This document shows, piece after piece, positions 10,487 through 24,229 of a stretch of DNA of 64,000 bases. This stretch comes from Pohlia nutans. Taxonomy: Eukaryota > Streptophyta > Bryopsida > Bryales > Mniaceae. The position numbers and the translations under genes were made by a program. The notes under the pieces were generated by a model. It saw nothing but the letters and a program-made list of their open reading frames with translations. It did no database searches and was not told where the DNA came from. Location: positions 15,625,501-15,689,500 of the forward strand of contig CM040096.1 in assembly GCA_022496805.1 (NCBI GenBank), given 5' to 3'. How positions within the stretch are numbered: position 1 is the first letter of the stretch; each line of letters begins with the position of its first letter.

Positions 10487-13400
10487 GTGAAGTTCTTTGT
10501 GGATCATCTTCATTGATGTATGTTTTCTCAGTGGTTGTCATTTCAAGGGACCCTGCTAAAACCCTAAACCCTATTAAGAATGTCTACTGTCCTGCTCGTT
10601 TAGAAAGTTTCAAACTGAATTTCACGGAGTTGAATCATCATGGATGGGAACAAATTTTAGCCGAATTTCATGTGTGAGAGATGAGCTGTGGGATTTGAAA
10701 GCATCAACAGTGTGGGATGTGTTTGGTTTCTTGTTCTTGTTACGTTAATAATTTGAAGTACAGTAGGTTCCAATGCATCTAAATAGAGTAGCTTATGTGT
10801 AATTTCAATACGGTGTGACCAAGTGATATCTAGACTTTTTTGTAAATCCCACGTTAGAGTCTGATGAAGGCTTGCACAAAGGTTGTGTCTTTCTTTGAAT
10901 CCGTATGTGTGAGTACTTTAGGTTTAATTTGGTTTTGTTTTGTTTTAGGTGGTCTGTATGTATCTGTGTACTATCAGTTGCTCATTACTGGAGTTACTCT
11001 TCATTAGTTGGAATGTGGGAGTGAAGACCTAAGTTCAGCTACAAGTGGCTCTGGATGAGTTAGTTGTTTCTTGCACGTAAGTTTGCAGGATGACCATTAA
11101 TTTAGGGTTAAATATGAACTTTTGGTGTTCTAATTGCTGAACTTGGGGTGGTGGTATGCATTGCAGAGGACTATGCAAGAATATATGAAGGACGGACGTC
11201 TCACATCATGTTCCAGAGCAGAGCTCCAGCTGTCTTGATCAGTCTTGGATTCTTGCGTCTGTCTTTCGCCTTGGCCGGGAACCGACTGAGGTGCCTTGTA
11301 GTCTATTTCTCTTTGTAATTGAATCTGATTCAATTTGTGTCAAAAATAATATAAACTAGAGGTTAAATCCTTTGTGTTCTCATTTCAGCTTGAATGTCGA
11401 GTATGGCAAACGCTTCTCCATGAGTTAGAGTGCGCCTCTGAGGCCGGCTCCTGCTTTCGTGATTAACTTTGGACTGACTGTACAGTAGAGTGTTGTCTGA
11501 TCTGTATTGGATCTGAATCACGAGTAGAGCGGATCAGATCAGAAATAGCAGGGATGGTCCCAGCCTGCTCCTGCTGGTGCAATACTAATTATGCAGCAGT
11601 GACAAATTATGCGTCACAGGCTCAGCTATATGTTTTGATTGTTTCTTCAAAAACAGATCACGGGTGTTGGAACGGTTGTTGTAGCTGTGTTGTTACCACT
11701 TTTGGTGAGTATTGGTCATCGATTTCTTCAGCTGTGTTGTTACCACTTTTGATATGTGTTGCGGTGGATTCGGGAGGAGAGGTCTGCCCGTCTGATCTGA
11801 AGTTCTTGCCCGTATGGTTGTGCATCTGTAGTATACTTCATTGCATGAGGATGTCTGACTAGATTATATGTTCTTGTACTCTGGGTTTTTGATGTGAATT
11901 TCAAATACCATCCCCCAAGTAGCATTAAAGCTTCTTTGACCCGTTAGTTTCGGCAGATTGCATTTCTGCCAGTATCCTGATCATTTAAGCTAAGAGGAAC
12001 TCAACGTCTAGTTTATTTGACAATGCATCGTTTGAATGGATCCCTGACTCAAAGCAATTTCAAGAGTCGGGAGTTGAGAGTCAAAGTTGGCCCATGCGTC
12101 AATTTCTGTTGACTGACTTGTGAAAGTTCGGCACATATATTCATGGCTTTGAAACTTTATGTCCTCACTACTACCTTTGTGAACCGCAGTATTGGCAGGA
12201 CTGCAGCATCAGCCCAAATGAAAATAAAATGAAAATGTGAACTGCTGCATGGAGGATAAATGTGCTGCGGCAGCGACCAGCAGCTTGCAATTCAATATGC
12301 CACCTCTGACTAACCGACCAACCGACTGAAACGGGCTCCGTTGGAAATAGAGTAATTCATCCCTTCCAAGACATTTTCAAATGACAGGGATTTACACGTC
12401 ATCACACTGTCCGGCACGTTGAGATGCACTACAAGCAGAGCCGTCATTTCTCACTCCGGAGGATCCTGTTCATTGTCGTTTTTCACTGTACACGCTTGTC
12501 CTGCGTGACGGATCGCACTCACCAAGTCCAACCAAAAAATTGGAGCCCTCTGCCAATTGGAATTAGTACCACACGCACCATTAGCAAAAAGTAGTGTAGT
12601 ACATGAGATGAATTGTCGATTGACACTAAATCACCAAATCAATGTATTGATACTGTTACAGGCTTACTTAGTGTTTGGAACGAACCAACACTTTATTCAC
12701 ACAGGCTCCTTTTGGAATCGGAGTTCTTCTTGATACTGTTATAAAGGAAAAAGACAAAATGCACGACAACCAGATGCTGCAACGTAGGTTTATTGATGAG
12801 ATCAAACACACTTGTACACTGCTTGCATCACTGTCCTTGCACACAAGGACGTACTCTCCATAGCATCCAGCACTTACTCACATCATGGATACTAAAGAAC
12901 AGAGAGAACCTATACTCGCTACTGCGTTTCTGGTTCGCTACTCAGTGGTAGCTGTCAACCGTATACATGCACTTCCCGCCTAACTATGAATACGTATGTG
13001 TATGACATACTTCCCGCCTACTTGTGACTACCTGTGACTATATATGCGTACGAGTGAATAACTAGTGACTTCACTGACTATCTCCAACATGTTACAGCTT
13101 CTGAAGGTTATAAACCAGGTCACAGATTCTTGACATGGGCCAAATTACACATGCTGTGATGTCGCAGTTGGCTAAGTATGTAGTGTTTATGTAGTGCAGT
13201 ACTGCTAAGTATGTACCGGTAGTATGTTTCCTTGCAGTTCTACTCACAGGTCGGTTGAACCAAAATTGGTTCAATATGTAAGGCATCTCTCATATTACAG
13301 TCAAAAGAATGTGGAAACTCACATTTGGTTAAGAAATCATCAGTTCTAAGTGGCTCGTTGTTTTGCTCCTTATCTACTCTGAGCACCAGTTCATCAATCA

Positions 13401-13758
13401 TGGCATCGTAACATGATTAAATTCCCTGTTGCATGCACAAGTGTCTCGAAGCTCTCCCAGGTTCATTGCCAGAGCCAGCTTATAGAGCTTCGCACTACAG
13501 AGAGAAACTCCAAACAGAATCCATGTCCCTGTTCAACCAAGATTCACTGGATCAGTTGAGCATTTCTACCTCAGATCGTTGGGACCTCAAAAGTTGGTAA
13601 ACCCTACTTCTAGAAGACAGGTAGAAACTTAAAGTTTAAACCCATGTGGTATGTTTGATGAGCTCTCCCAAAAAAACCATTTCTAAAATCACCCTAAACT
13701 TAAACTCAGGCCTTGAGGATTCAGAAACTTCGGTCTACAACTCTTGTTCCGAGACAAA
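10487..13758. other. Long intergenic region, no gene seen
   Basis: Short open frames lack family features. Small duplications are visible: CTGTGTTGTTACCACTTTTG twice around 11680-11755, and CTTCCCGCCTA with GTGACTA phrases at 12975-13075. No tRNA, rRNA or transposon coding sequence was recognised. Confidence 0.35.
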
Positions 13759-14727
13759 TTAACCCCTAAAGGACCGGAGTGTTTTTCCTCCAAAAACATT
13801 CTAATGCTGCCATTTTTACTCCCCCATGCAAAAAATCCAAAAGAATGTTATTTTTTACCTTCTAACCGTAAGATCTTGTCCTAAACTATTTGAAAAACAT
13901 ACACAACAAATTTCGTTGATTTTGACCGCGCGGATTGCAAGATAATTGCGTTTGATGGAAAAAAACACCCCAAAAAAACACATGCCCGAAAATTTCAGAT
14001 GCGTTTGACCATGGCTACATCAAAAAAACCTCACTACCGAAACTTGTCGCACTTCACTTTCACATTCTAGATGATGTTACTTAGTTGTGTACCAATTTTC
14101 GTTGCATTTGGAGATGTTTAGGATGAATAACACCTTGCACTTGTTGGGGGTTTAACCCCTAAACGTCCTCACCTATGTCCAGTTTAGGCAGTTTTGCAAA
14201 GATGCATTATAAAATGCAATTAATATGAATATTTAGAACTTGATGTATGAATAAAAGTTATACATTTTTAATTTTAGATTCTATCTATACGGTTAAATCT
14301 ATGACTGCTATCACTAATCTTTTTTTATAAATTTTGAAACATAAAATAAAAAATTATTTTGTAATTCAATTACGAATAAGATATTGACAATATGTGGATG
14401 AAATTTGTTGTGATGGATTATAGTGTAGTACTTTAGGTGTAGTGATTTTTGGAGATTTTTTGGATGCTTGATTTTAATAGTTTTTTTTTCAAGAACACTT
14501 TTAGACCAAAATCTTCAAGATTTTCGGTGAAACACTACAACACAAAATGAGGCATAATTTTTTCAAAAATTATTTACTTTTCGATCGAATGACACATACA
14601 TGAAGCTAACTTCCCATAAAAAATTCAGTAAAAAAATCACACCACAAAAAGTGTATGACGGATGAGAAAATACGGATGAAATCTGTACATCAGGCCAAAA
14701 ACGCCTGCTTGGGCAGTTAGGGGTTAA
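13759..14727 (+). mobile_element. TTAA-flanked MITE 14156-14723, with a second left end at 13763
   Basis: The clear unit runs 14156-14723: CCCCTAAACGTCC at the left, GGCAGTTAGGGG at the right, TTAA on both sides (14152-14155, 14724-14727), and an interior shared with the copies near 8.4 and 25.1 kb. About 400 bp upstream, TTAA plus CCCCTAAAGGACCGG (13759-13777) matches the left end of the other subfamily seen at 34.6 and 40.4 kb. Its matching right end was not found, so this looks like one element stacked against or inside another. Confidence 0.6.
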
Positions 14728-15623
14728 AAGTTCAGAAAAGACTATGTTTTTGGAATTGCAATATTTTCGACTTTCTTTATTTAAAATACAAATCCGAGCA
14801 GTGAAACACAAGTACATTCCACCCTCTACATAATGGCGAAAACAAATTTGAAAAAAAAAAAAAATCTCCAAGTTTTAGAAGACATGTAGCACATTTTCTA
14901 AGAATTTTGGGGGTTAGGGGAGAAATAAAGGGTGGAGGAAGGGAATTGAAGTGCCAACCCATTCCAATGTTCATGACCCCACTAACTCTCAAGGTACACT
15001 ACCACGTGGCAGTCCCTCATTGGACGTTTTTTTATTTTTTATTTTTTATTTTAAAAAATGATTTTTATTTTCAAATTTTCAAATAATATTTTTAATTATG
15101 AAATTGATCTTTTAGTTTAAAATAATATTTTTAATTTAAAATAATAAATTTTATTTATAAAAAATTATTTTTTTATTTTTTATAAATTAATTTTTAATTT
15201 TTTATAAATTAATGAGTTTGGAAAACCGGGTGGTCTTCAGCCCCCCACAATCCACCCCATTTTCCACACGCCGCCCATCTTGTTGCCCCCCCCTAAAATT
15301 CAACTATTTCTCTACTGTCCTGCTGCCCTTTCTCCCGAAAAAAACACATTTCCCCTCATAACTTTCACATAGGGTGTCAGAATTCAAAAAAAAAAGAATC
15401 CTCATTTTTGTGGCACATTGAGGAATCTACTATTAAATTTCCTTCAAAATTCAATTAAAAATATGTTCACCGGAACCTACCCGATTCTCTAAATGTCCTA
15501 GTTAGGACACTTGGTCCTTTAGAGGTTAAACTTCCAAAGTGCTGTGCTTAGTATGATGACACATGTTAATCTAGTAGAATTCATCAAAATGATGACTAAA
15601 CCGTTTAAGTTAGAGACGATTAC
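14728..15623. other. AT-rich spacer
   Basis: Very A/T-rich at 15025-15215 with TTTATTTTT and AAATTAATTT runs; no gene seen. Near 15480-15530 a worn inverted motif (AAATGTCCTAGTTAGGACA, then GGTCCTTTAGAGGTTAAA) resembles one end of the TTAA-flanked MITEs. Confidence 0.35.
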
Positions 15624-17879
15624 CTCAGGAGCACTCGAAGTGCCACTTGTAACATTTGCTCCTGCACAAAGAGTTTCAAATTTGTTAAACCACCGAGACA
15701 TTGTATCATATCCTTGTTAGTCTTCATATTTGGAACATTGTAGTAAGAAGATGATGGGCTTTACTATTGACATACAGCAATTGGTTGGAAATAATGCAAC
15801 ATGAATCATGCTACAATCGGATCATAAATGTATCATAGGAATCATACCTGTTTTTGAACTACTTGCATAACAGTGTTGAGCTCCTCGCATATCTTCACAA
15901 AAGTTGGTCTCTCGGAGGGATCCTTGTTCCAGCACCTTTCAATGAGAGATATCAACTTCTCATTCTGTATTAACTTCTTTTTTTGGCATGCTTTCCCAGT
16001 AATGAGAAGCGGTCTCTCAGTACCCGCAATTACGCCTTCTTTGAACTTTTTACTTCGACGCCTAATATATTTGTCGTCCCCTGTCAGAACCACAAATGCC
16101 ACAATACTGAAGCTATAGACATCAATTTTTTCAGGCTCTCCAATAGGCTCGTTGTCATTGCGCTGCTTTAAAGCTTCTGGTGCTACATAAGCAGTAGTTC
16201 CATTTCCTGCTATGAAACGGTCACTAGCATTTCGGACCTTAGCACTACCAAAATCAGTGACTTTGACCAGATTGTGCTCCGAAATCCGGCTTACAAGGAT
16301 GTTGTCACACTTCAGGTCACAATGTACCACATTCTCCTGGTGCATATACCTCATTGCTTCTGCAATTTGCAGTAGTATGCAAACTGACTCATGGTGTGAG
16401 AACGGTGGTACATTACCAAGATTTACAGCATCTCGAATGAAATTAGTAAGGGTATATGGCATATACTCCATGAAATAAGAGCTCTCTGGCCCATCACAAG
16501 GCTCCCCAAAGCTATAGACAATATGTGGATGAGAAAGCCATTTCACGAGTTTAAGCTCAGCGTCAATATTGCCATAGTTGCTACATTTTTGAACAAACTG
16601 GACATTATGGTACCCTCTCCACTTTATCAGCCTTATAACCCCATCAGGCGTTAAATTCTTCTCAAAGGTAACAGCGGCGGGCTGTATCTCCCAAAACAAC
16701 TTTGAGGTTCTCGGTTGCTTACAATACTCATCCTCGAATCCTCCCAATTCATTCTCCTCGGGTCCTCTCAATTCCTTCTCCAAGGGTCCTTTCCTTATCA
16801 ATTTACCATTCCTAGTACCCTTCCATTCGAACAGCTTCGTCTTCAACGTCTTTCCCTCTTCAAATGCTTCCTTAAGCATGAAAGAAGGCAAATGTACCCT
16901 AATGCTTTCCGTATCGCTTATGGCGGCCCGAAGCATGCTGATGTCAGATATGAGATTGCAGCGGTCAGATGCTTCAATCCCTGCATTAGAACATAGATTC
17001 TCATGGCCAATAACCGTTTTCACCAGTTCATCTGTGACATTGATGCCGAGAAAAAACTCCTCAGCAGCGAGGCAAACATTGCTCAAGGCCTCCAGCTGTG
17101 GTCCTTCGAGGTCAGGGAACGATTCATATAAGAAACTTCTGAACTTGGATCGATCAATTTCGGTAAACGTCGCAAAACCTTCAGAAACTTCAGATTGGGA
17201 ACCATTCTCCGAATCACGTACCACCTAAGTTGTCATCAATGCTTTTTCAGTGCTTTTTTCAAGGCATTTTCAATGTGATGTTTGATTTAAATTGTAATTA
17301 GAGAGGAAAGTGATATGTCAATGTTTCCAACATGTATATAAAACACATAGTACAAGATGAAAGCAATATTGTAAACAACTAGCTATCAAAAGCACTAGAA
17401 TAGCTCTGTCATCAGTGGTTTTAATGACTCACCAAGGACTTTTCTAAATGATAAATAACACTTTTTTGGTATAAATTTTGGGATAATTGAATGAGAATGA
17501 TGATCATGTGAATGAAAATTGAAAAAAATACACTACAAAATTGTTCTTTGAATGAAAATCATGACTTTCTTGTCTCTAGCTACTCTCCAAAGGACTCTCC
17601 AAAGGACTCTCCAAAGCAACCAAAAGCAGGCGGGTTTGGTACCTGTTTCGGAGAATGGACCCATTGAGTATTTTGTATCTCTGTAAGACGACCATCAGTG
17701 ATCAACCAAACTACACCATCACAAGTGATAAACCCAACACGACCATCACGAGTGATAAAGTCAACACGACCTTCAGGCAGGATAATTCTCGACTTCTGCG
17801 AGTGCTCGGAGTGCTCGGAGTGCTCGGAGATCTCGGAGTGCTCGGAGATCTCGGAGATCTCGAAGATCTCGGAGACCAT
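15624..17879 (-). CDS. Protein kinase gene, three exons recognised, tyrosine-kinase-like
   Basis: Exon 1 (17879-17643, ATG start) has a low-complexity ISEHSE head, then GRVDFITRDGRVGFITCDG, and ends CAG|GTACC. Exon 2 (17224-15848) joins in phase at TTAG|GTG. It carries a helical N-terminal half and a kinase domain: a beta3-like VQKCS segment, an alphaC-like ELKLVKWLSHPHIV, catalytic loop VVHCDLKCDNILV, VTDFGSAK, YVAPEAL, and RCWNKDPSERPTF near the end. The Gly-rich loop is poor, but K, D, N and DFG are present, so activity is possible. Exon 3 (about 15712-15624) fits in phase (DMIQCLGGLTNLKLFV...). Downstream exons were not found; AT-rich and MITE sequence follows. It resembles kinase parts of moss PK-NLR genes, as does NLR1 5 kb away. 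Confidence 0.65.
17797..17873. repeat. 9-bp minisatellite in kinase exon 1
   Basis: Units alternate GAGTGCTCG and GAGATCTCG, about eight in a row, and encode the ISEHSE repeats of the kinase N-terminus on the minus strand. A 12-bp repeat (CTCTCCAAAGGA, three copies) sits at 17584-17613 just beyond the exon 1 donor. Confidence 0.75.
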
Positions 17880-19634
17880 GAGTATCCTAAGATAATTCCA
17901 ACTCCTTTAGGTTGATACGACTCATGGCTGAATTACGTTTCCTGAAAGAAAAAAAAAGCATTCGACAATGTGTTAGTGAGTTATTTTTACAGTTGTTCAC
18001 CAGGTTGTACAGCTATGGCGGTTAGGATTGCCAGTCGGTGACAGAACATTTGTGAGGACACCACACCAATGTACATGATGCTTTGCCTCCTTTTTATTAC
18101 CGGTTTCCAACTGGAGAACTCTGTTTTTCAGCTCTTCACTGCAGCGCCACATTGACATCTGCAATCCAGGTTTATATCAAGGTACAATTAGACTATGGGC
18201 TTTGAAGCTCATCCGAGTAAGGCTCAACGCATTAGCTTCAAACTTTGGAGTTCATCAACAACTGTTCCTCTGCTGCATTCTCCACTCAGCTCAAAAAGAT
18301 TAAAGAAGCACGCACCTAGACTTTTGATTCTATCTTAATCACAGAAAGCGTTCGGAATTTAAAATTGAGAACAATCCAGCGGTATCAAAGCACGATCTGG
18401 AAAAGCAGGTATCTACAGCAGCAGTTTCGTTTATATCCAATCATCTGTAGTACGTGAGTCCATATTATGTGAGCTCATAATAGAGGAAGGTCACGTAGGG
18501 AAAAGGATGATGCTTTACCTCAAACATGAGGTCTTCGATACGCGCGAAGTACAGATCGGTTGCTATCAATCTTGCCAGCAAGCAAACTTCTCTTATCAAC
18601 ACCAAAAGCACAGTGCCAGTCGCTTGGATGCAGTAGATCTTAATGATTGCTCGCAAGCATACAATGAAGAATAACTTCAATCCATTGATGTAGTCATAGA
18701 TGTACTAAACTTGAAATAAAATACCATAACCCTAAGTCCAAAGTTCCGTTTCGAAATGTTGCAATACGTATTTCATTGCGACTATGATCAGAACACTCAT
18801 GTTCCAAAATCTCTCACGTGAACCAAAGACGAGATTTGTCAAGCTCAACATGCATCAAATTGATACAAACAGGTTAGAATATTACCAGTGATAGGTGAAG
18901 CACAAACAGTTTATCTATCCGACACGTTCTAGTGAATTGCAGCGCCAGAGAGACTTTGATGCCTCAAATCCCCTTCCTACACCACTCGCACAATGCTGTT
19001 CCGCCAATTCTTTGTTAACGATGTCTGCGATTCCTCGACCAAACTCCCGCTTCCGTCTGCCAATATTCCTCTGCTCTCTACTTGAACTGCAGCCATTCCA
19101 TCCACATCGACCTCTTCCTCCCGCTAGAAAAGCACAAGAGACTCTATCGAAGCGAGGGTTTGCAAGGTAGCTGATCCCTATACAGTATACATAGATGAAA
19201 CATAGAAATAATATATTCAACACACGGACTCGTCACTCATGGCCCATTCACACCAAGCCTCTGCCGCACTTGCATTCGCGTTCCCGAAATGGAGGAAGGT
19301 AAAACCCAAAAACAAAAAAATATTGAAAGCCTTGTCTTTTCTTGCTGCAACTACTGTGCAACTACAATTCACTACCGCAAGTTGGGCCATGCTCCTTTTT
19401 TACGTTGCGTTCCTTCTTGTCATGCGTTCGAGTAATTTCTCATTTCATATTTTATATTTCTTGTTTCCCAACAGATTCCCTCAAAGTTACCTGACGCACG
19501 CATGGATGCTGAAGCTCTGCTATATGTGAATGGGCCATCACTAAACAAGAGTTCACATGGAAGCCTGCCCTTCAGTTCCTAGACTACTCCGTACAGAACA
19601 GTAAATATTCCAACAGTATATACAATGCACAGCA
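17880..19634. other. Intergenic, no gene seen
   Basis: Small open frames only, none with recognisable features. This stretch could hold the kinase promoter (minus strand) or leader exons, but nothing distinctive such as a TATA box was convincing. Confidence 0.35.
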
Positions 19635-19637
19635 TTA

Positions 19638-19982
19638 GGGCCGCTTCACACTATGGCCAAAGGTCGAGAGGCCGTCGGTTTCCACCAATCAAATTGCAAG
19701 AAATCATGGTTTCGGCCTCTCGACCCTTCACACTAGAGGCCAAAGTCCAAAGGCCGTGGACCTTCAAAATGCTTACATGGCAACACTTTTTGACCAAGGT
19801 GACGGCCTCTCAAGAGGAAGTTTGGGTCCTACATTTTGCAAGACCCGTCACTATGGTCGAGAGGCCGTCGATTTCTTTTCATAAAAAATGAAACTATATT
19901 TTATTGGCTATTTTCAGTAGATTTCTTTGGACTCTCAATCCCACGGCCTCTCGACTTGGACGGCCATACTGTGAAGCGGCCC
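19638..19982. mobile_element. PIF/Harbinger-like MITE, 345 bp
   Basis: Terminal inverted repeats GGGCCGCTTCACACTATGGCC and its partner ending GGCCATACTGTGAAGCGGCCC are flanked by TTA on both sides (19635-19637, 19983-19985). GGGCC-type ends with a TTA/TAA three-base target are typical of PIF/Harbinger MITEs. TCGAGAGGCCGTCG and related blocks recur inside in both orientations, giving subterminal repeats. Confidence 0.8.
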
Positions 19983-19985
19983 TTA

Positions 19986-22628
19986 CTTGCAGGAAACGTG
20001 CATGAGTGGACTGATCCGTCCACCATAAAAATTGAATTGAAAGGCTGTCGATTCTTTAGTAGATTCCTGCCAGCCAACTTGCCACTGCACGCCACAGATG
20101 GAATCCATTGCGGCAGCAGCACTGTACACTATACCGATTTCCATATACAGAAAATTAGTAGCGTACCACTCTTATTTGTGTTTAAAAACCAAGAAACACT
20201 GTATACCGATTACTATGTAAAATAGTGTACCGCTTATTTGTGTTTAAAAATTCAAGAAACACTGTATACTGCTTACCATGTAAATTACAGTAGCGTGCTA
20301 TTCCTATACCCTAGGTCAACAATCGTGCAGAACAGTAACCTGTGTTTCGTTTTCCACTGAAGTGCGAGTTGCAAAGCAGCGGTGGTTTACCTCGTTCACT
20401 TCCGTTCCAGGCCTTCTCCAGCGCTGGCTTCCGAAAAAGTTTCTGCTGTGTACGTCGTGGCCGCACTGCATTCGCCGCGCACAGGTCTTTGACATCTTGG
20501 TAAGTTTGAACTTTTGGTTATTCCACCTTCCATTTAAGACCCTGATATGGTAGGATCGGACACGAGTAGGTTCTCCGCAGCAGCTTCTGTTGGCTCTTTC
20601 TTGATGAGCGATCTTGTAAAGGAAGTGATTACTTTCGGCCGAGTCGATTCTTCTGCATATTTGAAATCCAGTGTACGACATAAATCTATGTTGTTGCAAT
20701 CTGTGCGTGAGACAAGTTTTAAGTGAATGGTACCTCTTCAGACGCTATAATTTGTGTATTGGTGTCATTTCAAGTGTGCAATTTCTTTATATACAAATTT
20801 GTCATCGCCGTTGTAGCCAAACAGAGTGTGGCCCTAACCATAGAAGGGCTACTCAGAGATCTAGAGCCACGCGAGAGATACGATCACTACATATTCTTTG
20901 CCCGCTCTCAATAAATTTCATTGCTGCAGCAAAACGACTGTGGAACTAACCCTAGAAGAGTCATACCGCAGGTATGACCAGAACGATATGGTGAACTAGA
21001 AGCTGTTACAAGCGAAGTGAAATTAGGAGTCGCTGCCTGAATCCAAGTGCTTCCGCAGCTTCCTCGTTTTGTTCAATATCCTCTTGGTAAGTGAAGCATT
21101 TTGAATTTATCTTGCAGTTTGCATCATCCACTCTATTCGTTTGTCAATTCTGTGATTGATGATTCAGTCAAATTACTCTACTAGAGCTTTCGTACCAGGG
21201 TCAGCTCCTCTGTGATTGATTGTATATGCTTAGTCCTTATTGTATAGTTATCTTCTTTTAAATTGCGTTTGTTACTCCCTTTCCGCTTGATGAAAGCTGG
21301 AGACTAGTTTTTTTTTTGCTGGCAGAGGAATTTGTGATACGCACCTAATTTGGATACATACCAATGCAGGCATTCTGATCTGCAGGCCTATTCTTCTCAG
21401 GTCGTCTCCACCACTGGTATTGAACCACTCTGCAAGTAATAATTGGCATTCTCCAATGTAATGTTGAAATTCGAATATTGCGGAATTTATGTGTCAGTGC
21501 TATACTTGAATTCGTTGGCTTTACTTTCTGTCAATGAGGAAATGTAATCATTGGACTAACATGAAGAGCTGCGATACCGCCACAGGTTCCATACGGATAA
21601 GCTGTTATCAGTGTTCATGTGTACCTAAGAATGTACAAGGGGCAGACTATGGAGACAATCACTCCCGAGCTTCCGTAAAATTGCTCTCAGCTTGTGAAGG
21701 CGCCTCAATCGAAGGTCTGTGGCCAGCCTCAGGTTCCAGAGTTACGCCTTTTTGTGAGATGCAGTAATTTTTCATTTTGATGGGATTTATGTCAGACAAT
21801 AGCCGTACTTTTGTTCATGTTTTCTAAGTTCTCTAAATACTATATTCACCACAGTGCCTCCTTTAAATTTTTATCATTTAGTGTCTCCGACACGATTCCT
21901 TTCTCTTAGTAGAACTCAGTACATGGAATGCCCTCAGCAGTAGGTAACATAGTACTCGTGTTACCTCGTGCATGTTGGAGATTACAGATTCCGCAGTTCT
22001 GTCAACAACTCTCAACAACTGTTGCGAGTCTCGCCAAGTCTGCAACCCTAGCTCTATGGGTGATCAAAGTGTGCATTTTCTTATATATTTTGAATAACCT
22101 TGCTAGCTGTAAGTGGCAGCCAGCGTTGTGTGGAATGTGATGCACATATGTCGACCGAGTATGGGACTTGGATCAGGGATTAGTACCTTGAAAGGAGACT
22201 GCTTGGTTGGAGCTCAAGAAGCAAAAAAGTGATCTTACGGCGTCTTGAATGAGAAGCTTGTGCAACTTTTAGCCCAGGTGACAGGTTTTTCCTGCTCCTC
22301 TTTTGGCCAATAGCTGATTATATCAATCGATCTTTCACTGACATAGATCATGGTTTTGAAATAGGAATCTTGACCATTACGCTTTGTGACAATTCCCAAT
22401 GTAAATTGTCTCGGTTACATATGGTTCACTTCAGTACTATGCATCAACGGTTCACGAAAGTTCACAAATGCCCACAGGTGGTAGGGTGCATTATAACTCG
22501 CTGTAGCTAATCCTTGCTTTGGATTATGGTGCAGACATATTTGTGAGAGCTTTGGGGAGCGTTGAGATTCAGACACTGGAAGTCAACAACAGTGGCATAA
22601 GCTGTGATTGTTTTTACTTCATGAACCA
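19986..22628 (+). other. Upstream region of NLR1, possible leader exons
   Basis: No protein-coding exon recognised. An imperfect tandem duplication of about 80 bp lies at 20155-20300 (TTATTTGTGTTTAAAAA, AGAAACACTGTATA). Two segments with CTTG|GTAAGT donors near 20502 and 21088 sit in similar contexts and could be alternative 5' UTR exons of NLR1; this is inference only. A TGA just before 22608 and the first ATG at 22629 favour translation starting at 22629. Confidence 0.35.
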
Positions 22629-23715
22629 ATGTCAACCTGTAGTCCTATTGCAGATATATTATTGACCTTATTAAGACAACTCACGACAGCCTCTCGAACT
22701 GGTTACAATGATGCTGGTCAAGGAATCTCATCTCATGAACTCCAATTAAGAGATTTACCAAGCAAGCGTCTGTTAGGTGAAGGTCTGGCTGGCATCGGGT
22801 ATGAGACGGAGTGGAAAGGAGAAAGATATGCAAGGAAAGAATTCGTAGGAGTACCAAGTGCCATCTTTCGAGAAGAGGCAGCTAATTTGGTAGGTCTTGA
22901 GGATCACAAGAACATTGTGAAAACATATGGTTGGACGGTTGACAAGAGAAGCTGCTCCCTCGTCTTAGACTTTATGGACGATGACCTTCTAGGCTTACTA
23001 TTAAAGAGGAAGGAGGCTAAGCGGAATCTGACTAATGTAGGTTCTGGTACTCGTTATGAACCAAGCCATTTTCAGCCTTTCGAATTGCCAGAAGCACTAA
23101 ACGTGATTACGGAGATTGCCGAGGGCATGAAGCAACTGCATGACAAAAGAATCGAGCATGGGGATCTGAAGACGAGGAACATTCTTATCAAGTATATGAA
23201 TGATTCTGGAGATTTTAACTCCTTGACATCAGTGAAAGTGGCTGATTTTGGTCTAGTTCTGACCAAAAGAAAGAGCATGTTTCTTGTTTCACCTCAGGCA
23301 CGTAAGCTTGATATGGTCCAATGGAAAGCACCGGAGTATTTAAGTGTACTTATCTCACTCAAAGAATTGGAGGATAAGGATGAGACTTCATCAGACTCAG
23401 ACTCAAGTTCGGAAGAAAATATGGCCTTAATACGTTCAGGTGTTGATATTCGTCGGCTTAGAAGCTATGATGTCTTTGCAGCCGATGTTTACAGCTTTGC
23501 TCTGACATGTTCGCAGATCTTGACTGGCGAAGAGCCATATCCAAATTCGAACTGGAAAGAGTTGGTAGAGAAAATCTTGAACTCAAATTTGAGACCAACA
23601 TTGCTTGATGCATGGCCAGTGTCCTTGAAAGAACTTTTACAATCTTGCTGGGACAAGGATCCTAGTAAACGACCCACTTTCTCCGACATCGTGCAGATAT
23701 TGCAAGTGATTCAAG
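22629..23715 (+). CDS. NLR1 exon: N-terminal protein kinase domain
   Basis: This exon opens a gene that I model as 22629-23715, 24230-25021, 25930-27040, 27242-27520 and 28065-32870. ATG 22629 follows an in-frame stop. The domain shows LLGEGLAGIGYETEW (a weak Gly loop), YARKEF (beta3 Lys), FREEAANLVGLEDHKNIV, catalytic loop IEHGDLKTRNILI (HRD changed to HGD, Asp and Asn kept), VADFGLVL, WKAPEYL, an acidic insert with DSDSSSEEN, and SCWDKDPSKRPTFSDI. It ends at CAAG|GTGAGT. Kinase-NB-ARC-LRR fusions are known from mosses. Fusion to the next exon is inferred from order and strand. The phase at the kinase-to-TIR junction is off by one base, so a small exon may be missed or the junction is broken. 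Confidence 0.7.
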
Positions 23716-24229
23716 GTGAGTTTTTCTTAGACTTGGACATTTGATTTGTTTAGTTACAGAATTGACATGATTCAAGTTTTTGGGTGCACAAAATTATTGG
23801 GTGCACAAATTTTGATGGTATCCTAACAACGGTATCCACAATTGGACCTCTAGGATGAAGCTTGCAATGATTTGCACTGTAGATATACATGTCAGTAAGA
23901 ACACAATTTAATGCCAGTATATGAAAATTCAATATTTCTTAAGATCCCTCCCCCCTGCTCAACTGCTTGTGAGAGGTTTCGTCGTGGAAGTTTGGTGTTT
24001 CTTGAATTACATTTGTGTGCTTGTGCGTCTCCTGAATGATATTTCAGTGAGTATTAAATTTCCTCGTGTTGTGGAGGTTCTTCACGAGTCTTTGATCATG
24101 TCCTATGAATCCATTTGGTGTTTTTTACATTTTCAAGTCAATCGTTATAAATTGTAGCAACCGCACACAATTAGCATTTCCTGAGTAACTTGCCGATTCT
24201 TAAATTTACAAAAAAAAAACACTAAACAG

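Noticed and set aside
10115..10513. Overlapping GC-rich frames on both strands at 10.1-10.5 kb as separate genes
   Set aside because: They are shadows of the cysteine-rich pseudogene exon; only the plus frames with regular cysteine spacing make sense.
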